Notes under the pieces: generated by a model
What the model was told of the DNA's origin: nothing
Databases searched by the model: none
The model's input: only the letters and a program-made list of their open reading frames with translations
Shown: positions 1-6,284 of the stretch, one piece after another
Numbering within the stretch: the stretch's first letter is position 1
How the letters are laid out: each line of letters starts with the position of its first letter
Made by a program: the position numbers and the translations under genes
NCBI GenBank assembly: GCA_902783395.1
Contig: CACZRA010000090.1
Coordinates: 1-7,219 of the forward strand
Origin: an uncultured Lachnospiraceae bacterium
GTDB lineage: Bacteria; Bacillota; Clostridia; Lachnospirales; Lachnospiraceae
DNA length: 7,219 bases
Direction of reading: 5' to 3'

Positions 1-261
1 CCCGCCCTCTTCGACCAGTGCGATCAGAATGAAATTTTCTATTACTTTATATATGACAGAGCTTTCATCGAACACGCTTTTCAGGATCGCATCCCCTGCC
101 AGCTCTACGCAAACCGCACCGATGATGGAAAGAGCGCCGAGAAAGAAAAGCTTTACAAGAAATCCGATCGGTTCACGCTCGATCCTGTCTCTGGACCACA
201 CGAAAAAAAACAATGCGGCCGGAGGTATCAATGCCAGTACTGTTATGACGGCTGCTGTCAT
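1..261 (-). CDS. PrsW-family intramembrane protease, N-terminal part (runs off left edge)
   Basis: The reverse strand reads open for 87 codons from an ATG at 261 to the edge of the window. It has a strong ribosome binding site (GGAGGG at 272-267, 5 nt before the ATG). The start is MTAAVITVLALIPPAALFFF, a first membrane segment (about residues 3-20) followed by a charged WSRDRIEREP loop. A second hydrophobic segment follows (about 31-52), then the beginning of a third that contains LVEEGG at residues 82-87. PrsW-type proteases have this layout, with an EExxK-type glutamate motif at the start of the catalytic core. Known members cleave membrane substrates such as the anti-sigma factor RsiW in Bacillus. 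The gene starts 15 bp after the lipoprotein gene, so it is the third gene of the nadE operon. The catalytic remainder lies outside the window, so activity cannot be judged. Family assignment is from the N-terminus only. Confidence 0.7.
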   Translation of the reverse strand, partial: MTAAVITVLALIPPAALFFFVWSRDRIEREPIGFLVKLFFLGALSIIGAVCVELAGDAILKSVFDESSVIYKVIENFILIALVEEGG

Positions 262-276
262 GTCTTCCCTCCGGAA

Positions 277-1512
277 CTAATCCGCGTATTCGCAGATGTA
301 TCCGATCCTGCCTCTGTAGGACGGATAAACACCCGGAACATCATTTGTAACATCATTTAAATAGAATTTATCCTCATCCTTTTTATACAGGAGCTCACAG
401 CGGTCCTCCTGTATCTCGGTCCCGTCACTAAGAGTCTCCGTGTAGCTGGGTCCGCCGTTAAGCCAGTGCTTGTAGTATCCGGTTCCGAGGCAGCTCTTCT
501 GCGTAAGGCCCGGCTCGATCCATACCCATGAATGGTTTTCATCCAGCATAGCTCCCACGTAGAAGCATATATTTGTCCTGTCCTCCTTTCGGATAAGGTT
601 TTCGACAGTCTCAAACTCCTCATCAGTCGTCATGCAGGCAAGATAACCGCCTTTCTTCTCACAGGCCGCCCTCGCCTGGTCCCAGGTGCAGTCTTCCGTC
701 ACGAGCTCATATCTGTGAGTTTCAAACATATATTTACCGGTATCCAGAAACGAGAGAAGATCTTCATACGAGATATAGGAGGTGACATCCTTAGCGGCGG
801 AAAAATCATAGACCTTTTTCAGTTCCTTATTATAAGTCTTTCTGTCAGTCTCTTTGCCGTCTATAAGATAATCCGTGCAGATATAGCGGCCTGTCTCCTC
901 ATCATACTCGTCACTCCCGTCCTCCGCGAATCCTGAGTACTCACCGGCAAAGACCTCTTTCCACTTTCCGTTCTCTATCGAATATATCAGATCATAGTAA
1001 TATCCCATATGTCCGTCTTCATTATTCAGAAGGTTTCCTTTTTCGATATATGTGAAATAAAGACGCGAGGTCTGGAGCACATCCGTTTTGCCGTCGTGCC
1101 AGGTAAGGATCTGGCATCCGCCCGCCTCAAACTGCGTATCGATCACAAGCTCCGGGATATCATCATCATCGACGTAAATTAATGCGTAGCCGTATCCGCC
1201 GTCCTCCGCGGGATTGGCATCAAGATATTCCCTGTAAGCTTCACGCCAGGAATCATCAGAATCTGCTTTATCATCAGGATCAAACATAGACTCCCCGTCC
1301 GCGTTTCCGGATGCATCACCGGTATCGTCATCCTTATCCTCAAAGATCCTTCCGGTATCACCCTTTTCACCGTCATCTGATGTGTCTTCCACAGCTTCGC
1401 TTTCCGTGCCTTCCTCTGAAGGCTCTCCTTCGGCCGCAGAGCTTCCGCATCCCGCAAGCATCATAAAAACCAGAATATGGACGAGTGATAATAAAATTAA
1501 TATCTTTCTCAT
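277..1512 (-). CDS. Surface lipoprotein with acidic linker and C-terminal C-type-lectin-like domain
   Basis: This is a 411-aa protein from the ATG at 1512. The ATG overlaps the nadE stop as ATGA, with GGAGG upstream inside nadE, which favours this start over one 11 codons earlier. Residues 1-22 are a lipoprotein signal (MRKILILLSL... ending LAGC), so Cys22 should be lipidated and the protein anchored outside the membrane. Residues 23-88 are a very acidic Asp/Glu/Ser/Gly linker. Residues about 88-262 form a domain starting WREAYREYL with YVDDDDIPELVI (113-124). That pattern is frequent in Clostridia lipoproteins of unknown role. Residues about 263-411 resemble a C-type-lectin-like domain: HRYELV, CTWDQARAACEKKGGYLA, FYVGA, SWVWI, HWLNGGP, RCELLY, FYLNDV and a final IGYICEY. 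The EPN/QPD sugar-selectivity motif is not visible, although an ND of the WND calcium site is, so sugar binding is uncertain. The ligand is unknown. Its position between nadE and the PrsW-type gene implies co-translation with both. Confidence 0.8.
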   Translation of the reverse strand: MRKILILLSLVHILVFMMLAGCGSSAAEGEPSEEGTESEAVEDTSDDGEKGDTGRIFEDKDDDTGDASGNADGESMFDPDDKADSDDSWREAYREYLDANPAEDGGYGYALIYVDDDDIPELVIDTQFEAGGCQILTWHDGKTDVLQTSRLYFTYIEKGNLLNNEDGHMGYYYDLIYSIENGKWKEVFAGEYSGFAEDGSDEYDEETGRYICTDYLIDGKETDRKTYNKELKKVYDFSAAKDVTSYISYEDLLSFLDTGKYMFETHRYELVTEDCTWDQARAACEKKGGYLACMTTDEEFETVENLIRKEDRTNICFYVGAMLDENHSWVWIEPGLTQKSCLGTGYYKHWLNGGPSYTETLSDGTEIQEDRCELLYKKDEDKFYLNDVTNDVPGVYPSYRGRIGYICEYAD

Positions 1513-3440
1513 AACGTTTTGATATCCTCCAATTCGCCAAGCCATAAAGACGCCGATGCATCAGACGGCATCCTCAGATCTCCTCTGGGAGACACCGCTA
1601 CGGTACCGACCTTCGGTCCGTCAGGAAGACATGATCTCTTGAACTGCTGGGAAAAGAATCTCCTGTAAAAGACCTTAAGCCATTTCAGTATAGTCTCACG
1701 GTCATATGTGCCCTCGTGCGCTTTTACCGCAAGGCGGTATATCTTTGAGGGAGAAAAGCCGAACCTCAGCATATAATATAAGAAGAAGTCATGCAGCTCA
1801 TACGGTCCGACTATATCCTCGGTCTTCTGGCTGATATTCCCGTCCTTGGGAGGAAGCAGCTCAGGAGATACGGGAGTGTCGAGAATGTCCTTAAGTACCG
1901 CCGACAGTTTTTCATCTCCTGCTTTCCGGGCTTCATCCGCGAAATATGCCACAAGGTGTCTTACCAGTGTTTTGGGTACGCCGGCGTTAACTCCGTACAT
2001 GGACATATGGTCCCCGTTGTAGGTAGCCCAGCCGAGAGCAAGCTCAGACATATCACCGGTACCCACCACAAGACCGGAAAACCTGTTTGAAAGATCCATA
2101 AGGATCTGTGTACGCTCCCTTGCCTGAGCGTTTTCGTAAGTGACATCATGTACGTTAATGTCAGCCCCTATATCTGACATATGCTGCTCAACGGAGCACT
2201 TTATGTCAACCTCCAAGAGATTGCAACCAAGCGTTATTGCAAGTGTTACAGCGTTATCATATGTCCTGTCCGTAGTCCCGAAGCCCGGCATAGTCACAGC
2301 ATTTATGCCGGTTCTGTCAAGCCCGAGTCTGTCAAAGGCCCTTACTGTTACCAGGAGAGCGAGAGTCGAGTCAAGACCGCCCGAAAGGCCGATAACAGAA
2401 TTATGTAAACCCGTGTGTTTTAATCTTTTCGCAAGCCCTATCGCCTGTATATCAGCAATCTCCTCACATCGGGTCTTTCTTTCCGCATTTTCCGAGGGAA
2501 CAAAGGGAAGAGGATCTATCGTTCGATTTATGTCAACCAAGCTCTCATTAATAAGAACCGGAATGCGTACATAATCATCATATACGTTTTCGGTAAAGGT
2601 ATTTCTTCTTCTACGCTCGGAAACAAGCCGTTCTACGTCGATATCAGCCGTTATTGCTCCCGTGCCGAACAGCTTCGATTCCGCAAGGATCTGTCCGTTC
2701 TCAGCTATGATATCGTGTCCGCCGAAGACCAGATCCTGGCTTGACTCCCCCTCTCCCGCAGAGCAGTAGATATAAGCTGATATCCTCGATCCGGATGCCC
2801 CCTTTATCAGCTGTCTTCTGTATGCATCCTTGCCGACCAGCTCATCGGAGGCTGAGAGGTTCACGATAACATTCGCTCCCGCCATGGCATGGAGTATGGA
2901 CGGAGGAGCGGGAACCCAGGCATCCTCGCATATCTCGCAGGCGATCCTGAGATCGGGCATGCTCTCTCCGTTTTCAAACAATATATGTGTGCCGAAGGGG
3001 ATGCCCGTACCGTAGAAGTCGGTAGTAAGCACCGAAGCGTTGCCGGCTGTAAAATACCTTGCCTCATAGAATTCCGAATACTCGGGAATAAAGGACTTGG
3101 GGATCATGCCAATGCAGAGTCCCCTGTGAAGCACCGCGGCAACACTGTACAGCTTGTCCCTGAAATAATACGGGAGACCGACGAAAGCAATCACATCAAG
3201 ACCTGCAGTATAATCCGCGATACCTTTAAGCTCCTCCCTGCAGGCATCGATAAGATTGTGCTGCAGGAGCAGATCTCCGCAGGTATATCCCGAGATCACC
3301 ATTTCGGGAAAAACAAGGATCTTCGCTCCTTTAGCCGCAGCAGCATCGATACCCTCTATGACCATTTCAGCATTGTACTTCGGGTCAGCAACCTTTATAG
3401 AAGGAGTCACCGCCGCAACCCTTATAAATCCGTCTTTCAT
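1509..3440 (-). CDS. nadE: Glutamine-dependent NAD+ synthetase
   Basis: This 643-aa cytosolic enzyme catalyses the last step of NAD+ synthesis: deamido-NAD+ plus ATP and glutamine gives NAD+. It is the long two-domain form. The N-terminal nitrilase-like glutaminase domain (about 5-275) shows the Glu-Lys-Cys triad: Glu46 in FPEMVISGY, Lys115 in PKSFIP, and Cys171 in CEICEDAWVP. Ammonia made there passes to the C-terminal synthetase domain (about 325-640), which carries the PP-loop SGGLDS at 353-358 and a conserved GTGDMSELALGWATYNGDHM stretch. The length is normal and no key residue is missing, so it should be functional. The ATG at 3440 is chosen because AGAGGAAAGG lies just upstream. A TTG eight codons earlier would place that site inside the gene. 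Its TGA overlaps the start of the lipoprotein gene. It probably has its own promoter in the 138-bp gap upstream. Confidence 0.97.
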   Translation of the reverse strand: MKDGFIRVAAVTPSIKVADPKYNAEMVIEGIDAAAAKGAKILVFPEMVISGYTCGDLLLQHNLIDACREELKGIADYTAGLDVIAFVGLPYYFRDKLYSVAAVLHRGLCIGMIPKSFIPEYSEFYEARYFTAGNASVLTTDFYGTGIPFGTHILFENGESMPDLRIACEICEDAWVPAPPSILHAMAGANVIVNLSASDELVGKDAYRRQLIKGASGSRISAYIYCSAGEGESSQDLVFGGHDIIAENGQILAESKLFGTGAITADIDVERLVSERRRRNTFTENVYDDYVRIPVLINESLVDINRTIDPLPFVPSENAERKTRCEEIADIQAIGLAKRLKHTGLHNSVIGLSGGLDSTLALLVTVRAFDRLGLDRTGINAVTMPGFGTTDRTYDNAVTLAITLGCNLLEVDIKCSVEQHMSDIGADINVHDVTYENAQARERTQILMDLSNRFSGLVVGTGDMSELALGWATYNGDHMSMYGVNAGVPKTLVRHLVAYFADEARKAGDEKLSAVLKDILDTPVSPELLPPKDGNISQKTEDIVGPYELHDFFLYYMLRFGFSPSKIYRLAVKAHEGTYDRETILKWLKVFYRRFFSQQFKRSCLPDGPKVGTVAVSPRGDLRMPSDASASLWLGELEDIKTL

Positions 3441-3467
3441 AAGCCCTTTCCTCTTGAATATCAATAT

Positions 3468-3484
3468 AATATTTGTACAATATT
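3468..3484. promoter_or_regulatory. Operator-like palindrome upstream of nadE
   Basis: AATATT-T-GTAC-AATATT is a 16-bp palindrome apart from one inserted T. It lies 28-44 bp before the nadE ATG, inside the leader predicted from the -10 box at 3543-3538. Such a site could bind a dimeric repressor of NAD synthesis genes. No specific regulator can be named from the sequence, and AT-rich palindromes also occur by chance. Confidence 0.35.
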
Positions 3485-3505
3485 ACGGTTCGTTCTTGTT
3501 GCCAT

Positions 3506-3530
3506 TGTCCCTTTTGGACAGGAACAGTCC
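3506..3530 (-). promoter_or_regulatory. Two mutually exclusive short hairpins in the nadE leader
   Basis: In the leftward transcript GGAC (3530-3527) can pair with GTCC (3519-3516). The same GTCC, as TGTCC (3520-3516), can instead pair with GGACA (3510-3506) across a 5-nt AAAAG loop. The two helices share a strand, so only one can form at a time. That is the geometry of a small RNA switch or attenuator, but no U-run or masked ribosome binding site is visible beside it. Both stems are only 4-5 bp. Confidence 0.3.
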
Positions 3531-3537
3531 ATATATG

Positions 3538-3543
3538 ATTATA
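3538..3543 (-). promoter_or_regulatory. Putative -10 box of the nadE operon
   Basis: The reverse strand reads TGTTATAAT, a perfect TATAAT preceded by the TG of an extended -10. No good TTGACA-like -35 lies 16-18 bp upstream, which fits an extended -10 promoter. Transcription would start near 3531 and give a leader of about 90 nt before the nadE ATG. The promoter lies 36-41 bp after the stop codon of the LysM phosphoesterase gene, so nadE can be expressed separately from it. Confidence 0.5.
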
Positions 3544-3578
3544 ACACAAAAAGGATATCTGAGGATTGAGTCCGGTGA

Positions 3579-5114
3579 TCAGCCCGGAGGAAGGACAAGC
3601 TGCTGCCCCACATAGATCAACGACGGATTCGAGATTATCCCCTTATTGAGTTCATATATCTCCTGCCAGCGCGTGCCGTCGCCCAGATGCTTCTTAGCGA
3701 TATTCCAAAGGCAGTCTCCCTTGACTACCTCATATTTTCCGTTATTGGATATCATCTGTTTTTCTTCAGTCTGTACCTTTGCTGCAGCATCCGTATCCTG
3801 TGATGCTTCTCCCGTATCGGGAGCGGATGCCTTCAGTCCGTCCGAGGCGCTTTCTGTCGTTTCAGCGCTCTCAACCTTTTCCGTCTTTTCAGTCGTTACC
3901 GCAATATCAGCTGTTATTGCATTGTCTGCCGTTTCTGCACTATCCGTCGTTTCGGTCTCTTCGGATCTGTCCGACCTTGCCCTGACTGTCTCCGCCTTTA
4001 TCGTCTCCAGCCGCTGATCATCACCTTCTTTATCGGATGAACTGTCTGCGGCAAATGATCTGGATGAATCATCGATAGTATTTGAGACCACCTTATCCTT
4101 AGCGGTAGTCCCGGTTGACATATGTGTCTTCAGCTTGTCGGCTTCCTTCTGAACATCATCATCGGAGGTTATTCTATCGGTTGACATAACATAGTGATCC
4201 TCTACCTCACCCTTGCCGTTCAGCACTATCACGCCTATATAAGAGAAGCCCTCCCCTGCAGACTGAATAGGCTCACCACCGGGTCCCTCCGTAATGACGT
4301 CATGAGTATGACCGTCTATGATAAAATCAATACCTTTTACCTTCTTATACAATTCTACAGAGCTGTTTTTCTTTGCGCTGCTTCCCAGATGCGTAAGGGC
4401 TATGACTGTGTCAGCCCCCGCCTTTTTCAATGAGTCCGCTTCCGTCCGGGCTGCCCCCATAAGCTCGTCTCCCGACAGGAAGGTCAGACCGTCACATACT
4501 GCAGGTGATGTAAGACCGAAGAAACCGATCTTTACGCCTTTTGAAGTTTCATATATGTAATCGGATGTAAGAAATCCTTTATCGCCCTTAAAGACATTGG
4601 CACATAACAGCCTGAGCTTTGCGCCGCTTATATCATGACGAAGCTTTTCATAGCCCTGATCAAACTCAGCATCCCCAAGAGTCGCAAGATCATATCCCGC
4701 AAGGCGCATCATCATGAATCCCTCCAGGGCTCCTACGGTGCCGCCTTCGGGAGTTTTGCCGGAGAAGTCTCCCGCATCCGCCACGATTACCTCTGCGCCG
4801 TCTTCCTCAAAGCCCTTCCTGAGCGATGCCATCCTGGAATAACCGTCTATAGAGCCGTGTACGTCGTTGGAATGGAGTATCACGGTCTTGCCGGACAGTG
4901 AACCGTTCGTTGTCTCACGCACATCGGTCTTATTCCCGGCCTCAGCCTTGAGCTGTGCCCTTATGCCGATACATGCCGCAGTGCTCACAAGAATGCAGGC
5001 AGCAGTAACAGCGGAGATAACAGCTTTTTTCATGCGTCTCTTTCTGCGCCGTTTCTCACGCCTGATCTTTACATCTTCAATTTTCGAAGTAAGCTCTGTT
5101 GCGTTTCCCTGCAT
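3579..5114 (-). CDS. Membrane-anchored 5'-nucleotidase-type metallophosphoesterase with C-terminal LysM domain, altered active site
   Basis: This 511-aa protein begins with a very basic stretch (RREKRRRKRRMKK, 18-30) and a hydrophobic segment (31-51), which form a signal anchor. The UshA/5'-nucleotidase metallophosphoesterase domain spans about 76-315. Visible metal ligands are Asp84 and His86 (SNDVHG), Asp116 (DAGDFSG), His242 (LTHLG), and His269 and His271 (DGHTH). The usual GNHE motif reads GDAE at 147-150: the bridging Asn is Asp148 and the catalytic His is Ala149, so activity may be lost or changed. The C-terminal nucleotide-binding domain of true 5'-nucleotidases is absent. A low-complexity Thr/Glu/Ser/Ala linker (about 320-455) leads instead to a LysM domain (461-511, YEVVKGDCLWNIAKKHLGDG ... 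IYVGQQLVLPPG) that should hold the protein to peptidoglycan. The start at 5114 has AGGAAAAG upstream and a near promoter. An internal Met28 start is possible but has a weaker site. Confidence 0.88.
   Translation of the reverse strand: MQGNATELTSKIEDVKIRREKRRRKRRMKKAVISAVTAACILVSTAACIGIRAQLKAEAGNKTDVRETTNGSLSGKTVILHSNDVHGSIDGYSRMASLRKGFEEDGAEVIVADAGDFSGKTPEGGTVGALEGFMMMRLAGYDLATLGDAEFDQGYEKLRHDISGAKLRLLCANVFKGDKGFLTSDYIYETSKGVKIGFFGLTSPAVCDGLTFLSGDELMGAARTEADSLKKAGADTVIALTHLGSSAKKNSSVELYKKVKGIDFIIDGHTHDVITEGPGGEPIQSAGEGFSYIGVIVLNGKGEVEDHYVMSTDRITSDDDVQKEADKLKTHMSTGTTAKDKVVSNTIDDSSRSFAADSSSDKEGDDQRLETIKAETVRARSDRSEETETTDSAETADNAITADIAVTTEKTEKVESAETTESASDGLKASAPDTGEASQDTDAAAKVQTEEKQMISNNGKYEVVKGDCLWNIAKKHLGDGTRWQEIYELNKGIISNPSLIYVGQQLVLPPG
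3775..4090. repeat. Degenerate short repeats coding the low-complexity linker
   Basis: This stretch of the phosphoesterase gene is built from short imperfect repeats around forward-strand GT(C/T)GTTTC and GTCTTTTC. They encode many variants of AETTE, SAETADN and TEKTEK in the linker between the enzyme domain and LysM. Such repeats can expand or contract, so the linker may vary in length between strains. The stretch also creates long open frames on the opposite strand, which are not genes. Confidence 0.55.
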
Positions 5115-5142
5115 TTTCTTTTCCTAAGCCACAGCGGGTGAG

Positions 5143-5172
5143 ATTATATGATACCACAACCCGGTGTGTGAG
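5143..5172 (-). promoter_or_regulatory. Putative promoter of the LysM phosphoesterase gene
   Basis: The reverse strand has a perfect -10 TATAAT (5148-5143) and a 4/6 match to -35, CTCACA (5172-5167), separated by 18 bp. The transcript would start near 5136, about 22 nt before the ATG. This gives the gene a promoter independent of hslO. Confidence 0.5.
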
Positions 5173-5179
5173 TTAAGAG

Positions 5180-5210
5180 AAAAAAGCTTCATATTGAATT
5201 TTGTTGAAAC
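5180..5210 (-). terminator. Weak intrinsic terminator after hslO
   Basis: In the leftward RNA, GUUUCA (5210-5205) can pair with UGAAGC (5191-5186), including one G-U pair, and six U follow at once (5185-5180). The stem is short and the loop is 13 nt, so termination would be partial. Its position 26 bp after the hslO stop fits. Confidence 0.4.
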
Positions 5211-5235
5211 TGTTGTTTATGTTAAGATCGCAGCC

Positions 5236-6117
5236 CTATCTCTGTGACCTGGCAAGAAGCTTCTTCAGTTCTTCTACGGAAACTATGTATTTCTTCTGAC
5301 AGAAGCTGCAGACCATTTCTATCTCCCTGCCTTCAGCTATCATCTGTTCCAGCTCATTCCTCCCTGTCGCGATGAGAGCCCTTTCGATCTTCTCCGGAGA
5401 ACAGTCGCACCTGAATGACGTATCCAACTTATCAAGGATCACCATATCAAGTCCTTCGAGCAGTATCCCCAGTATGTCTTCGGGCGTTTTTCCCTTGTCC
5501 AATAATTCCGTAACCGACGTTACGTTTCTGAGATTTGATTCGAGACGGTCTATCACGTCGTCGCTCACATCAGGCATCAGCTGGATAATAAAACCTCCCG
5601 CCGCCCGGACGGTATTGTCTTTATTCATAAGGACACCGAGTCCCACCGTTGACGGGGTCTGCTCACTCTGCGCGAAATAATAGGTAAGATCCTCGGCGAT
5701 CTCTCCGGTCACAAGATCGACCTCGCCGACATAGGGCTCCTTCAGTCCGAGATCCTTTATCACCCTTAGCGTGCCCCTGCCTATTGCGCCGCTGACATCA
5801 AGCTTGTGATCCGATCCCCTCGGAGGAAGCAGCACCAGCGGCTCTGCCGGATAGCCCTTCACATGACCTTTTGAGTCTGCCGTAACGGTAAGCCCCTGCA
5901 TCGCTCCTTCTCCCTTTATCTGAAGCGTAAGCACATCCTCATCGCCCTTCATCATTATTCCCATCATGGCTCCGGCAGTGAGCAGCCTTCCGAGCGCGGC
6001 GGTAACAACGGGTGATGAATTGTGAGCTTTTCTTGCTTCCTCCGTCAGGTCTTTTGTAGTAGACGCAAAGGCTCTGATATGCTCATTATCAGCAGCAGCG
6101 CGGATTATATAGTCCAT
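5236..6117 (-). CDS. hslO: Hsp33 redox-regulated chaperone
   Basis: This 293-aa cytosolic chaperone has the normal family length. Hsp33 holds unfolding proteins during oxidative stress. It is off when four C-terminal cysteines bind zinc and on when they form disulfides. Here the switch is intact: Cys237 and Cys239 in RCDCS, then Cys270 and Cys273 in CSFC, spaced as usual. The N-terminal domain begins MDYIIRAAADNEHIRAFAST, typical of the family, and contains the conserved TAGAMMGIMMK and GYPAEP stretches. The start is fixed by an in-frame TAA three codons upstream of the ATG. No good ribosome binding site precedes it, only GAAAGG about 17 nt away. It is divergent from the zinc-ribbon gene and separated from it by the inverted-repeat region. 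The next gene downstream has its own promoter. Confidence 0.97.
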   Translation of the reverse strand: MDYIIRAAADNEHIRAFASTTKDLTEEARKAHNSSPVVTAALGRLLTAGAMMGIMMKGDEDVLTLQIKGEGAMQGLTVTADSKGHVKGYPAEPLVLLPPRGSDHKLDVSGAIGRGTLRVIKDLGLKEPYVGEVDLVTGEIAEDLTYYFAQSEQTPSTVGLGVLMNKDNTVRAAGGFIIQLMPDVSDDVIDRLESNLRNVTSVTELLDKGKTPEDILGILLEGLDMVILDKLDTSFRCDCSPEKIERALIATGRNELEQMIAEGREIEMVCSFCQKKYIVSVEELKKLLARSQR

Positions 6118-6121
6118 TTTG

Positions 6122-6135
6122 ATTTATGTAAACCT
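6122..6135. repeat. 14-bp direct repeat, copy 1 (upstream of hslO)
   Basis: ATTTATGTAAACCT occurs here, just before the hslO start, and again exactly at 6784-6797 behind the zinc-ribbon gene. An 11-bp core (TTATGTAAACC) also occurs at 2401-2411 inside nadE. Each copy is followed within a few bases by GTTT, so AAAC...GTTT could form a small hairpin. It may be a dispersed repeat or chance. Confidence 0.35.
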
Positions 6136-6173
6136 TTCGTGTTTTTATTTCTGCAGATGATCTTCTATTAAAT

Positions 6174-6183
6174 ATCATATCAT
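6174..6183 (-). promoter_or_regulatory. Putative hslO extended -10, proximal copy
   Basis: The reverse strand reads ATGATATGAT, which contains TGATATGAT, an extended -10 with a 5/6 hexamer. Transcription would start near 6167, about 50 nt before the hslO ATG. An identical 10-bp copy lies at 6233-6242. The spacing to TTGGAC upstream is 20 bp, too long for a standard -35. Confidence 0.35.
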
Positions 6184-6237
6184 GATTTAGTCGCCAAAAG
6201 TCCAATTTTTATTTAATGCTTTTGGCACTTAAATCAT
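6182..6237. repeat. Large imperfect inverted repeat in the divergent intergenic region
   Basis: The left arm (6182-6200) is ATGATTTAGTCGCCAAAAG and the right arm (6219-6237) is CTTTTGGCACTTAAATCAT. The arms pair over 8 + 8 bases with three mismatches between and an 18-nt AT-rich loop. The 10-bp sequence ATCATATCAT stands at both outer borders (6174-6183 and 6233-6242), overlapping the arm ends. There is no U-run and no gene end nearby, so it is not a simple terminator. It could be a paired operator for a regulator of both divergent genes, a 5' RNA hairpin for transcripts from the distal -10, or a small palindromic insertion. Confidence 0.7.
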
Positions 6238-6242
6238 ATCAT
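6233..6242 (-). promoter_or_regulatory. Second copy of the extended -10 sequence, distal to hslO
   Basis: This is identical to the element at 6174-6183 (ATGATATGAT on the reverse strand). If used, transcription would begin close to 6226, so the RNA would start with GCCAAAAG and fold at its 5' end by pairing with CUUUUGGC. The upstream -35 match is poor. Confidence 0.25.
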
Positions 6243-6250
6243 ACCCGTAG

Positions 6251-6278
6251 TTGTATTTTAATTTATTTTTGATACAAT
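6251..6278 (+). promoter_or_regulatory. Promoter of the zinc-ribbon gene, leaderless geometry
   Basis: The -35 is TTGTAT (6251-6256) and the -10 is TACAAT (6273-6278), with a 16-bp spacer. The -10 ends only 6 bp before the ATG at 6285, so transcription should start at or beside the ATG. This fits the absence of a ribosome binding site. Confidence 0.6.
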
Positions 6279-6284
6279 ATACAT

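Noticed and set aside
277..1512. Target protein of a diversity-generating retroelement
   Set aside because: C-type-lectin folds are common targets, but no reverse transcriptase, template repeat or adenine-biased variable repeat is visible in the window.
3441..3465. TTG at 3464 as the nadE start
   Set aside because: The ATG at 3440 has a good ribosome binding site just upstream and begins at the usual point of the family; the TTG start has none.
3441..3543. Known NAD+ riboswitch in the nadE leader
   Set aside because: The leader shows only short 4-5 bp stems and none of the conserved motifs I would expect for those classes.
2889..3569. Forward open frame of 226 codons opposite the nadE start
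   Set aside because: It is antisense to the conserved glutaminase domain of nadE and its leader, with no recognisable motifs.
3646..4017. Forward open frame rich in Ser/Val/Ala
   Set aside because: It is the antisense of the repeat-coded linker of the LysM protein; the low-complexity repeats keep the opposite strand open.
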